9,673 nt of DNA from assembly GCA_031260865.1 (NCBI GenBank), contig JAISKQ010000241.1:1-9673 (forward strand), in the 5' to 3' direction. This DNA comes from Prevotella sp. Its GTDB lineage: Bacteria; Bacteroidota; Bacteroidia; Bacteroidales; Dysgonomonadaceae. Positions 1 through 7,394 of the stretch are shown here, piece by piece. Position 1 is the first letter of the stretch; each line of letters opens with the position of its first letter. Made by a program: the position numbers and the translations under genes. The notes under the pieces were generated by a model. It had not been told where the DNA came from. It saw only the letters and a list, made by a program, of their open reading frames with translations, and searched no databases.

Positions 1-9
1 CATTAACTT

Positions 10-2475
10 CTATCTCAATTGCGCTCCCAATTCATTTTCCAACGACTTTTGTATTTTTTGCATAATCGCGTCAATCTGCTTGTCGTTCAATGTTTTTTCA
101 TCATCCTGAAGCACAAAGTTCACAGCATACGATTTTTTACCTTCCGGCAGGTTTTTGCCTTCATAGACATCAAACAGCGAAATGCCTTTCAATAACTTGC
201 GTTCGGCTTTGTATGCCGTTTTCTCTACTTGGTCAAACAATATGTTCTTGTCAAGTAGCAACGCTAAATCGCGTTTAACGGTAGGGAACTTCGATATTTC
301 AGTATAGGTGATACTATGCTTTTTAATTTCTTTCATCAAAGCATCCCAGTTTAATTCGGCGAAATACACTTCCGTGTTTATATCCATCGCTTTCAGAAGC
401 TTCTTATCCACAATGCCTAAAACGCCCAATGATTTATTCTTACCTTTAGCCTGAATATCGATGGCGGTACTGAATATTTCGTCCGAGAACTGCGCGTAGT
501 CGTATTTGCCCGCGGAAATACCCAAGCGGTTTAATATATTTTCCGTATATGCTTTAAGCCGGTACACCGATGTTTTTTCATCGGCGGCGCACCAACTGTT
601 ATTGATACTGTTTCCGCTAAGCCATAAGCCCAAATGAAACTCTTCGCTGTATTCTTTCAGGATCTCCCCTTCTGTTTTTTTGTCCGCGTCATAGAAATAA
701 CAATTACCAAATTCGTAGAATTTAATATTCGGGCTTTGATGGTTGCGATTGTAGGCTATGCTCTCCAGCCCGCCGTATAATAATGTTTGGCGCATCACAT
801 TCAAATCGGCGCTTAGCGGATTTATCAGGCGTACACAACGTGAAGCAGGGAATAGCCGGGATTCGGTATAATAAGCCTCTTTGGTAAGGGAATTATTCAT
901 AATCTCGCTGAATCCGCCGCCGGTCAATTGTTCGGATATAAGGTTTTGCAAGTCATAACTCTTGTCAGTCGGCGTTTCGTAAGACAAGTTCGATTTCAGA
1001 CTATCGCCAATCTCAATATTGTTATAGCCATATACACGCAAAATGTCTTCGATGACGTCAACATCGCGCAATACATCCACCCTGTATGTAGGAACGGCAA
1101 GCGTGAGGGAATTTTCCGATTCTTTCTCTATCGTGATTTCCAAACTATCAAGTATCGATTTTACGGTATCCTTGTCAATGACTTTACCGGTGAGCGCGTT
1201 TATCCTTTCATAAGACAGTTCTACAATCGGTTTGGGCGTTTGTATAGGATACACGTCTTGTATAGAGCCTGTTATTTCCCCTCCCGCAAGTTCCTGTATC
1301 AACAGAGCCGCGCGTTTGAGCACATAGATTGTATCGTTGGGGTCGCAACCTCGTTCGAAATGGAATGAAGCGTCGGTGTTTAACCCGTGGCGACGAGCCG
1401 TTTTGCGTATCCATGTAGGATTGAAGTAAGCACATTCGAGGAAAACATCGGTGGTCGTTTCCGTAACCCCTGACTTTAATCCGCCAAATACGCCCCCTAT
1501 ACACATGCCCTCTTTGTCATTGCATATCATCAGGTCTTTGTCGCTCAAGCTACGCTCCACATCATCCAAAGTCACAAATTTGGTACCTTCGGCAAGTGTT
1601 TTCACAATAACCTCTCCACCCGGGATATAGGCAACGTCAAAAGCGTGAAGAGGGTGTCCCAACTCTTGTAAGACAAAGTTTGTGACATCCACCACATTAT
1701 TAATAGGACGCGAACCTATCAACGTAAGTTTGTTTTTCAACCATTCCGGACTTTCTTTTACCGTCACTCCTTTAATGGTTACGCCTGCATACCGCGGGCA
1801 AGCTTCCGTGTTTTCCACTTTTACGTTTATACCGCCGGCAGGTTCATCTATTTTGAATTTTTCAACAGACGGACTCCGAAGCGTCCCTTTCAGCTTATTT
1901 TGTTTCAGGTACGCAGCCAGATCACGAGCCACGCCAAAGTGAGAAGCGCCATCCACACGGTTCGGAGTAATATCCACTTCAAGCACATATTCACTCTTTA
2001 TATTATAATATTCCTTGGCAGGCGTGCCTACTTTCGCGTCGGCAGGCAGTACAATAATCCCCGCGTGACCGGTTCCAATTCCTATCTCATCTTCGGCGCA
2101 TATCATCCCAAAAGATTCCACACCTCTGATTTTCGATTTTTTAATAGCAAATGACTCTTCACCGGAATACAGTTTTGTACCCACAAGCGCTACCACGACT
2201 TTTTGTCCGGCGGCGACATTCGGCGCTCCGCACACAATTTGTAACGGTTCGCTTTCACCTACATTCACCGTGGTAATGTGTAAATGATCGGAATCCGGAT
2301 GATTGACACAGGTGAGTACTTCACCTATGACAAGCCCTTCCAGCCCGCCTTTGATAGTTTCCACTTCTTCGACTCCTCCTGTTTCCAGTCCAAGAGACGT
2401 AAGCGCGGCAGACGTTTCTTCCGGTGTCAAATCAAAATCAAGATAATCTTTTAGCCAATTGTAAGAAATATTCAT
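10..2475 (-). CDS. pheT: Phenylalanine--tRNA ligase beta subunit (full length, 821 aa)
   Basis: This is the beta chain of the heterotetrameric (alpha2beta2) cytoplasmic phenylalanyl-tRNA synthetase, which charges tRNA-Phe; the beta chain binds the tRNA and edits misacylated Tyr-tRNA-Phe. The whole family architecture is visible: an N-terminal OB-fold tRNA-binding domain at about residues 40-150 (NHPDSDHLHI at 58-67), the B3/B4 editing domain at about 210-400 (RPINNVVDVTNF at 256-267, GHPLHAFD, HFERGCDP at 372-379), the B5 domain at about 418-490, and a C-terminal ferredoxin-like anticodon-binding domain at about 728-821 (FPTVKRDLALLL). In B5, D467, D473, E476 and D477 fit the family's magnesium-ligand spacing. 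The length is normal for this phylum. The start MNISYNWLKDYL is typical of the family. The catalytic partner pheS is not in the window. The TAG stop is followed six bases later by an ATG on the same strand, at the window edge, so another gene may follow closely. Confidence 0.98.
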   Translation of the reverse strand: MNISYNWLKDYLDFDLTPEETSAALTSLGLETGGVEEVETIKGGLEGLVIGEVLTCVNHPDSDHLHITTVNVGESEPLQIVCGAPNVAAGQKVVVALVGTKLYSGEESFAIKKSKIRGVESFGMICAEDEIGIGTGHAGIIVLPADAKVGTPAKEYYNIKSEYVLEVDITPNRVDGASHFGVARDLAAYLKQNKLKGTLRSPSVEKFKIDEPAGGINVKVENTEACPRYAGVTIKGVTVKESPEWLKNKLTLIGSRPINNVVDVTNFVLQELGHPLHAFDVAYIPGGEVIVKTLAEGTKFVTLDDVERSLSDKDLMICNDKEGMCIGGVFGGLKSGVTETTTDVFLECAYFNPTWIRKTARRHGLNTDASFHFERGCDPNDTIYVLKRAALLIQELAGGEITGSIQDVYPIQTPKPIVELSYERINALTGKVIDKDTVKSILDSLEITIEKESENSLTLAVPTYRVDVLRDVDVIEDILRVYGYNNIEIGDSLKSNLSYETPTDKSYDLQNLISEQLTGGGFSEIMNNSLTKEAYYTESRLFPASRCVRLINPLSADLNVMRQTLLYGGLESIAYNRNHQSPNIKFYEFGNCYFYDADKKTEGEILKEYSEEFHLGLWLSGNSINNSWCAADEKTSVYRLKAYTENILNRLGISAGKYDYAQFSDEIFSTAIDIQAKGKNKSLGVLGIVDKKLLKAMDINTEVYFAELNWDALMKEIKKHSITYTEISKFPTVKRDLALLLDKNILFDQVEKTAYKAERKLLKGISLFDVYEGKNLPEGKKSYAVNFVLQDDEKTLNDKQIDAIMQKIQKSLENELGAQLR

Positions 2476-2521
2476 ATATTGTTATTTTTGTTATCAAAAA
2501 AGATTTAATCGCATTAATCGC

Positions 2522-2529
2522 CAAAAATA
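2522..2529 (-). promoter_or_regulatory. Putative pheT promoter -7 box (TATTTTTG)
   Basis: Read on the minus strand, these bases give TATTTTTG, which fits the Bacteroidota -7 consensus TAnnTTTG. The box lies 46 bp upstream of the pheT start codon, similar to the two other protein-gene boxes here. No good -33 TTTG is present at 19-21 bp; the nearest TTG is about 16 bp upstream (plus-strand 2546-2548). It is therefore a half-supported promoter in an A/T-rich region where chance matches are common. Confidence 0.45.
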
Positions 2530-2674
2530 CAAAATTTATTTCATTCAACAGTTAGTTATGTCAATCAGTAGTTGAATATCTATAAAAACGTTTAATATCC
2601 GTTCCTATATGTTGTGCTATTCGGCATTATCCTGTTTTTTCGGCACAATGGGATGAAATTCGGAAATAATCATG

Positions 2675-2682
2675 TAAATTTG
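2675..2682 (+). promoter_or_regulatory. Putative antiporter-operon promoter -7 box (TAAATTTG)
   Basis: TAAATTTG followed by C matches the Bacteroidota -7 element. It lies 52 bp upstream of the chosen ATG at 2735, implying a leader of roughly 45 nt. The -33 region (around 2651-2656) shows no TTTG, so expression may be weak or activator-dependent; that is inference. The rest of the 259-bp divergent region (2476-2734) holds no gene, RNA or terminator that I recognise. A second plus-strand match, TATTTTTG at 2483-2490 with TTG at 2459-2461, would give a leader of about 240 nt and is less likely. Confidence 0.5.
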
Positions 2683-2734
2683 CAATAATTGATACAGAGT
2701 GGTAAAATATGATAAAGCATAACAGGATTTGTTA

Positions 2735-5011
2735 ATGAAAAAATATAAAAACCTTACATTTTATATATCCGTTCTTGTTATCTTTTCCTTTCTGATATAT
2801 GGTATAATCCGTATGGGAAGGATAAACCTTGAGGTGAGACATAATGTTTACGGATTAGCTTCAAAGGCGTCGGCATGGACGGATTTTTTACATCATTTGG
2901 GCGACGACATTGCCGCGCCGCTTGCCATCCTATTATTACAAATAGTTGTTATCCTTCTTGCGGTCAGGCTTTTTGGGTGGATATGCCAAAAGATAGGACA
3001 ACCGACCGTGATAGGCGAAATATTCGCCGGTATTGTGCTTGGTCCATCCTTACTCGGCTATTATTTTACGAATGTCGCCGATTTTCTTTTTCCTGAGTCA
3101 TCGCTGGATAACATTCGTTTTCTGAGCAATATAGGGCTTGTCCTTTTCATGTTCATCGTAGGGATGGAACTCAACCTGAAAACAATAAAGAACAAGGCGA
3201 ATAGCGCATTAATCATAAGCCACACCAGTATATTCACCGCTTTCTCACTCGGAGTGTTGGTCGCCTATTTCTTATTTGAGAATTTCACACATCAAAACAC
3301 GACGTTTCTTCCTTTTGCCATGTTTATGGGTATCGCCATGAGTATCGCCGCTTTTCCGGTTATGGCGCGTATTATCCATGAAAGAGGAATAAATAAAACC
3401 CCGATGGGACCTATTATAATCACCTGCGCCGCCATTGATGATATTACCGCATGGTGCTTACTTGCCGCGGTAATAGCCATCGTTAAGGCAGGGTCGGTAA
3501 CAAGCGCGCTGTTTGTAATACTTTTAGCCGTTCTGTATGTCTTGTTCATGTTTAGGGTTGTACGCCCTTTCTTGAAGCGTATAGCCGACTTACAAACGTC
3601 GAACAGGACAATCAGCAAATCTGTGATAGGCGTGTTTTTTCTGGTTCTATTCCTTTCGGCGTACGCTACGGAAGTGATAGGCATACATGCTCTTTTCGGC
3701 GCGTTTTTGGCGGGTGTGATAATGCCTACAAATTATAATTTCCGAAACTTATTCACGGAAAAGATAGAAGATATATCTCTGGTTTTGCTCCTGCCTTTAT
3801 TCTTTGTTTACACCGGACTTCGTACGCACATAGGGTTGCTGAATGAGCCTAATTTGTGGATTATCTGCGGCGGCATTATATTTCTGGCTGTATTCGGCAA
3901 ATCGATGGGAAGCGCGCTTGCCGCCCGTTTCGTAGGCAACAGCTGGAAGGATAGCTTGTCTATCGGCGCATTGATGAACACAAGGGGATTAATGGAACTG
4001 GTAGTCCTTAATATTGGTCTCGACCTTGGCGTTCTCACATCGGAAGTATTCGCGATGATGGTTGTTATGGCGTTGGTGACAACATTTATGACTTCTCCAT
4101 TGTTAGATATTATAGATAAAATTTTCAAGAAAAAGAAGATAACCGAAAACCAGATTGAGGATAAATACAAGATACTGGTTTCGTTTGAAAGTTCTGAATC
4201 GGGTAAGAAATTGTTATTCATCGCTCATAGCTTTATCCGCAAAAAGCAGTCCAATTCAGAATTGACAATGCTCCACCTTTCCGAAGGGAACTTATTGTAC
4301 CAATACGGCGTTGAAGAAGAGGAAGAGGAAATCTTTAAGCCAATCAAAGAAGAAGCGCTCATTCTGAGGCAAAGTTTCGACCCCATATTTAAAGTCGTTG
4401 GCGATATAAGTTCAAATGTGACTAAAATAGCCAATAAGGGCGATTACGATTTTCTTTTGATCAGTTATAAAGGATCTGTATATGGAGATAACGTTTTTGC
4501 CCGTTTTTTGGGATTCTCCAACAAGATAATACATATACCGAATTATCTGTTGATGAAATTCGGCAATCAGAAAAAGTGGAGCCGTTTGCTTCTTGCCCCG
4601 CTCGACGAAAATACCCGTACCATTGTTTCCAAGAGCGATATGCAAGTTGGCATATTTATTGATAAAGGATTAGTAAGTATGAGGAATATTTTTGTTCCTA
4701 TACTTGACGAGGATGATATTTTTGTAGGGGAATTTATGGAGCGTCTGGCTCAAAATTCTTATGTGAGAATCACATTATGGGATGTCATAGGATTGTCTGA
4801 CAATTCAATAGATTTTATAAAGTCGGTAAAGGCAATTAAGGCGGTGAATCCTTATTTATTCCAATTGTGGAATAACAATATACCCGTGGACAGCGATATA
4901 TTGAAAAAACAGGATTTGATATTGATTAGCTTGAATAGCTGGAAAGAATTGTACGGCAGAAATCCCAAATTAATGAAAGACGCCCCTTCCGCATTAGTAT
5001 TAACGAACTAA
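2735..5011 (+). CDS. CPA2-family (CHX/Kef-like) cation:proton antiporter with C-terminal UspA-like tail, 758 aa
   Basis: This is an inner-membrane antiporter that probably exchanges a monovalent cation (Na+ or K+) for protons. Numbering is from the ATG at 2735. An extra hydrophobic helix at about 8-26 and a roughly 30-residue polar loop precede the transport domain (about 59-456, roughly 12 hydrophobic segments). Conserved motifs include GQPTVIGEIFAGIVLGPSLLG near 88-108, FMFIVGMELNLK, the AIDDITAW ion-site motif with acidic pair D235-D236, IHALFGAFLAGVIMP near 317-331, FFVYTGLRT and MNTRGLMELVVLNIGLDLG. This set resembles plant CHX exchangers more than KefB/KefC, and no standard TrkA-N nucleotide-binding domain is evident. 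The tail (about 476-758) looks like two UspA-like folds, starting at KYKILVSFES and at RLLLAPLDE; it includes six consecutive Glu at 527-532. ATG 2735 is preferred over TTG 2729, because AGGA at 2724-2727 is 7 nt from the ATG. The TPR gene follows after 24 bp. Family assignment is firm; the ion is unknown. Confidence 0.92.
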   Translation: MKKYKNLTFYISVLVIFSFLIYGIIRMGRINLEVRHNVYGLASKASAWTDFLHHLGDDIAAPLAILLLQIVVILLAVRLFGWICQKIGQPTVIGEIFAGIVLGPSLLGYYFTNVADFLFPESSLDNIRFLSNIGLVLFMFIVGMELNLKTIKNKANSALIISHTSIFTAFSLGVLVAYFLFENFTHQNTTFLPFAMFMGIAMSIAAFPVMARIIHERGINKTPMGPIIITCAAIDDITAWCLLAAVIAIVKAGSVTSALFVILLAVLYVLFMFRVVRPFLKRIADLQTSNRTISKSVIGVFFLVLFLSAYATEVIGIHALFGAFLAGVIMPTNYNFRNLFTEKIEDISLVLLLPLFFVYTGLRTHIGLLNEPNLWIICGGIIFLAVFGKSMGSALAARFVGNSWKDSLSIGALMNTRGLMELVVLNIGLDLGVLTSEVFAMMVVMALVTTFMTSPLLDIIDKIFKKKKITENQIEDKYKILVSFESSESGKKLLFIAHSFIRKKQSNSELTMLHLSEGNLLYQYGVEEEEEEIFKPIKEEALILRQSFDPIFKVVGDISSNVTKIANKGDYDFLLISYKGSVYGDNVFARFLGFSNKIIHIPNYLLMKFGNQKKWSRLLLAPLDENTRTIVSKSDMQVGIFIDKGLVSMRNIFVPILDEDDIFVGEFMERLAQNSYVRITLWDVIGLSDNSIDFIKSVKAIKAVNPYLFQLWNNNIPVDSDILKKQDLILISLNSWKELYGRNPKLMKDAPSALVLTN

Positions 5012-5035
5012 CAGATTGAAAATAATAAATACCGA

Positions 5036-7249
5036 ATGAATAATCGCGATATAATATCACTAAAGAAAGATATTCTCCTTAACCTGTCAAAAAGGCAGTT
5101 GAAAGATGCTTTTGAATCATTAATGAAGTTGTCCGTACACCTTCAGGACTGGAAAATATCCGAGACATTGAGCGAGTTGGAGACTAATTATAAATATATG
5201 CTCCATTACTTGTTTGAAGGCGTGGAAGATCCGGAACGGGAAAATATGTACCGCAATTTATTACGCTCTCTGTATGAACTTACTGATGACTCGACCGATG
5301 AATTGTTGAATATTGAATCCTCCAACATCTTTTATGAGAAATATCGGACTAATGCATTAAGGATGGCGTCATTAGCAGATTATCAGATCCGTTTGAAAGA
5401 TATAACAGGTTCTCTTTCGTTGGCTGATTTGATAGAAGAAGCGGAAGAAAAAAGACGCAGAAAGCTTGATTTGTCAGTCAAACGCGAACGGATCGGGTCG
5501 GATATGTTTATCGCCGTGTATGTCGCGGCGCGCGCAAGTGAGAAAGACATCGAAGACTATCTTTCTTTTATCAATAATATGGATTTACCGGCAAGGGAAA
5601 AATGCCTCTTTATTTCCGCCCTTTCGATGAGCTTGTTCCATCGGTTCGACGCAAAGAAAGTACAGGTGTTGATGTACGCCGCCGTGTCGGATAATATGCA
5701 GTTAAGAGCCAGGGCTATCGTCGGTTTGGCTATCGTTATGCAGATGTACGATACACGCTGGCCTTTATATTCCGAATTACAGAACCGGTTGGATATTATG
5801 TCCGAAAATCCCGATTTTCGTAAAGCTATCCTTCGCGTTATAATCCAATTGATACGCTCGAGGGAAACAGAACAGATCAGTAAAAAAATAAGGGAAGAAA
5901 TTCTGCCCGAAATGATGAAAATAAATAATCTGGCAGGCAGGAAACTGAATATGGAAGATCTGATGGGAGAGAGCGATTTCTCGGAAAAGAATCCCGAATG
6001 GCAAAAAGAGTTGGAAGAATCGGGTTTAGGAAAAAAACTACAGGAATATTCCAATCTACAGATGGAAGGAGCCGATGTGTTCCATTCCACCTTTTCGGGG
6101 CTAAAGAGTTTTCCTTTCTTCTCGGAAATGAGTAATTGGTTTTTGCCGTTCGACCCGTCTTATTCCGAATTTATATCGTTTTTCCCGGAAGACGCGGGTA
6201 ATAACCTGCTGAAAACAGCCATTCTGGATTCCGGTCATATATGTAATTCGGATAAATATTCGTTTTGTTTGAGCTTATTGCAAATCTCGCCTGCACAACG
6301 GGAAATGATGCTGGGACGAATGGGCGCCGAATCGGAAGAGATAAAACAACTTCAGAAGGAGACTCAAGCGTTGAACCCTACCATCGACGATGAAGTCATA
6401 TCCAATCAATATATTCAGGATTTATACCGATTCTTCAAATTGATCCCTTACCGGAATAGTTTTTTCGATATTTTCAGTTTAAGACTGAATTTCTATGATA
6501 AGAAATCAATAGCTCCGCTTATCTCGGATATAGACAGTATGAAAAAAATCGCTTTATATTGCTTTGATAAGAATAATTTTAATGAAGCGCTCGATGTATT
6601 CAACCGATTAATTCATATTGACGACCAAAGTGAAGATATATGGCAGAAAATCGGCTACTGTAAACAAATGCTGAACGACCAGACCGGAGCATTGGACGCG
6701 TATTTACAGGCGGATTTGCTCAAACCTGATAATTCGTGGATTATAAAACGCATAGCTCAGTTATATCGCGCGTTGAAAAAAACTGAATTATCTTTGGTTT
6801 ATTATACGAAAGCGGCAAAACTTAATCCGGATAATGTCAATACGGAATTGAACATCGGGCATTGTTACCTCGAATTAGGCGATTATGAACAAGCGTTGAA
6901 TATTTATTTCAAAGTTGAATTGCTTGAATCGAAAGGAACCAAAGCGCAAAGGCCGATTGCATGGACTGCGTTTCTACTGAAAAAATATGATTTATCCCGA
7001 AAATACTATAAGCAAATATTGAATGGAAAACCGACTATCCATGATTATTTGAACGCGGGACACACCGAATTATGCGTGGGCAATAAAGGCGAAGCTATTT
7101 CGTATTACAGGCAAGCCGTATACGTGGATAATGATTTTGAACTATTCGCGATGCTGTTTGACGCCGACAGGGATAGTCTGATAAGCCGCGGAGTGGATAA
7201 TAATATATTCCCATTCTTATTCGACCAGATAAAATATGGGTTGAATTAA
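5036..7249 (+). CDS. TPR-repeat protein of unknown function, co-transcribed with the antiporter, 737 aa
   Basis: I do not recognise a named family. No signal peptide or membrane helix is visible, so the protein is probably cytoplasmic. The C-terminal part (about 500-702) is a run of about six tetratricopeptide-like helical hairpins. They start near residues 500, 535, 569, 603, 639 and 669, with signatures such as NNFNEALDVFNRLIHIDD, DQTGALDAYLQADLLKPD, LSLVYYTKAAKLNPDN, GDYEQALNIYF and GEAISYYRQAVYVDND. These arrays usually bind partner proteins. The first 495 residues are helix-rich and unclassified; 155-295 reads like stacked amphipathic helices, possibly HEAT/ARM-like, followed by a charged linker at about 280-350. 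The gene starts 24 bp after the antiporter stop, with no terminator or -7 box in the gap, so one operon is likely. The start has no Shine-Dalgarno sequence, but ATG 5036 gives a well-formed N-terminus. A scaffold or regulatory partner for the antiporter is possible but unproven. Confidence 0.85.
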   Translation: MNNRDIISLKKDILLNLSKRQLKDAFESLMKLSVHLQDWKISETLSELETNYKYMLHYLFEGVEDPERENMYRNLLRSLYELTDDSTDELLNIESSNIFYEKYRTNALRMASLADYQIRLKDITGSLSLADLIEEAEEKRRRKLDLSVKRERIGSDMFIAVYVAARASEKDIEDYLSFINNMDLPAREKCLFISALSMSLFHRFDAKKVQVLMYAAVSDNMQLRARAIVGLAIVMQMYDTRWPLYSELQNRLDIMSENPDFRKAILRVIIQLIRSRETEQISKKIREEILPEMMKINNLAGRKLNMEDLMGESDFSEKNPEWQKELEESGLGKKLQEYSNLQMEGADVFHSTFSGLKSFPFFSEMSNWFLPFDPSYSEFISFFPEDAGNNLLKTAILDSGHICNSDKYSFCLSLLQISPAQREMMLGRMGAESEEIKQLQKETQALNPTIDDEVISNQYIQDLYRFFKLIPYRNSFFDIFSLRLNFYDKKSIAPLISDIDSMKKIALYCFDKNNFNEALDVFNRLIHIDDQSEDIWQKIGYCKQMLNDQTGALDAYLQADLLKPDNSWIIKRIAQLYRALKKTELSLVYYTKAAKLNPDNVNTELNIGHCYLELGDYEQALNIYFKVELLESKGTKAQRPIAWTAFLLKKYDLSRKYYKQILNGKPTIHDYLNAGHTELCVGNKGEAISYYRQAVYVDNDFELFAMLFDADRDSLISRGVDNNIFPFLFDQIKYGLN

Positions 7250-7342
7250 GAAACGAGACTTTATTATCCTTTTCAAAGATGGCGTTTATTATTATTGTAT
7301 ATATTTCTGTCATCTTCTTACCTCTCTGAAACAAAAATTTAT

Positions 7343-7350
7343 TATTTTTG
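7343..7350 (+). promoter_or_regulatory. Putative sugar-mutase promoter -7 box (TATTTTTG)
   Basis: TATTTTTG fits the Bacteroidota -7 consensus and lies 52 bp before the ATG at 7395. The expected -33 position (around 7320) has no TTTG. The 145-bp gap after the TPR gene contains no intrinsic terminator, so readthrough from the upstream operon is also possible. Confidence 0.45.
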
Positions 7351-7394
7351 TTATTTACATTTTGAATAAACCAACACACTTAAATAAATAAAGC

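Noticed and set aside
1..3. ATG on the minus strand six bases after the pheT stop
   Set aside because: It could be the start of a closely spaced downstream gene, but only one codon is inside the window, so no gene can be supported.
2559..2564. TTGACA on the minus strand upstream of pheT, like a sigma-70 -35 box
   Set aside because: No TATAAT-like box at 17 bp, and the phylum indicated by the other promoters does not use this consensus.
2612..2648. TTGTGC/GCACAA inverted repeat upstream of the antiporter
   Set aside because: Six base pairs separated by 25 nt are expected by chance in a region of this size.
2729..2734. TTG as an earlier antiporter start
   Set aside because: It adds only two residues and leaves AGGA one base from the start; ATG at 2735 has a proper 7-nt spacing.
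7276..7316. Possible terminator after the TPR gene: AAGATG at 7276-7281 with CATCTT at 7311-7316
   Set aside because: The stem is only 6 bp with a 29-nt loop and no T run, so it is not a credible intrinsic terminator.
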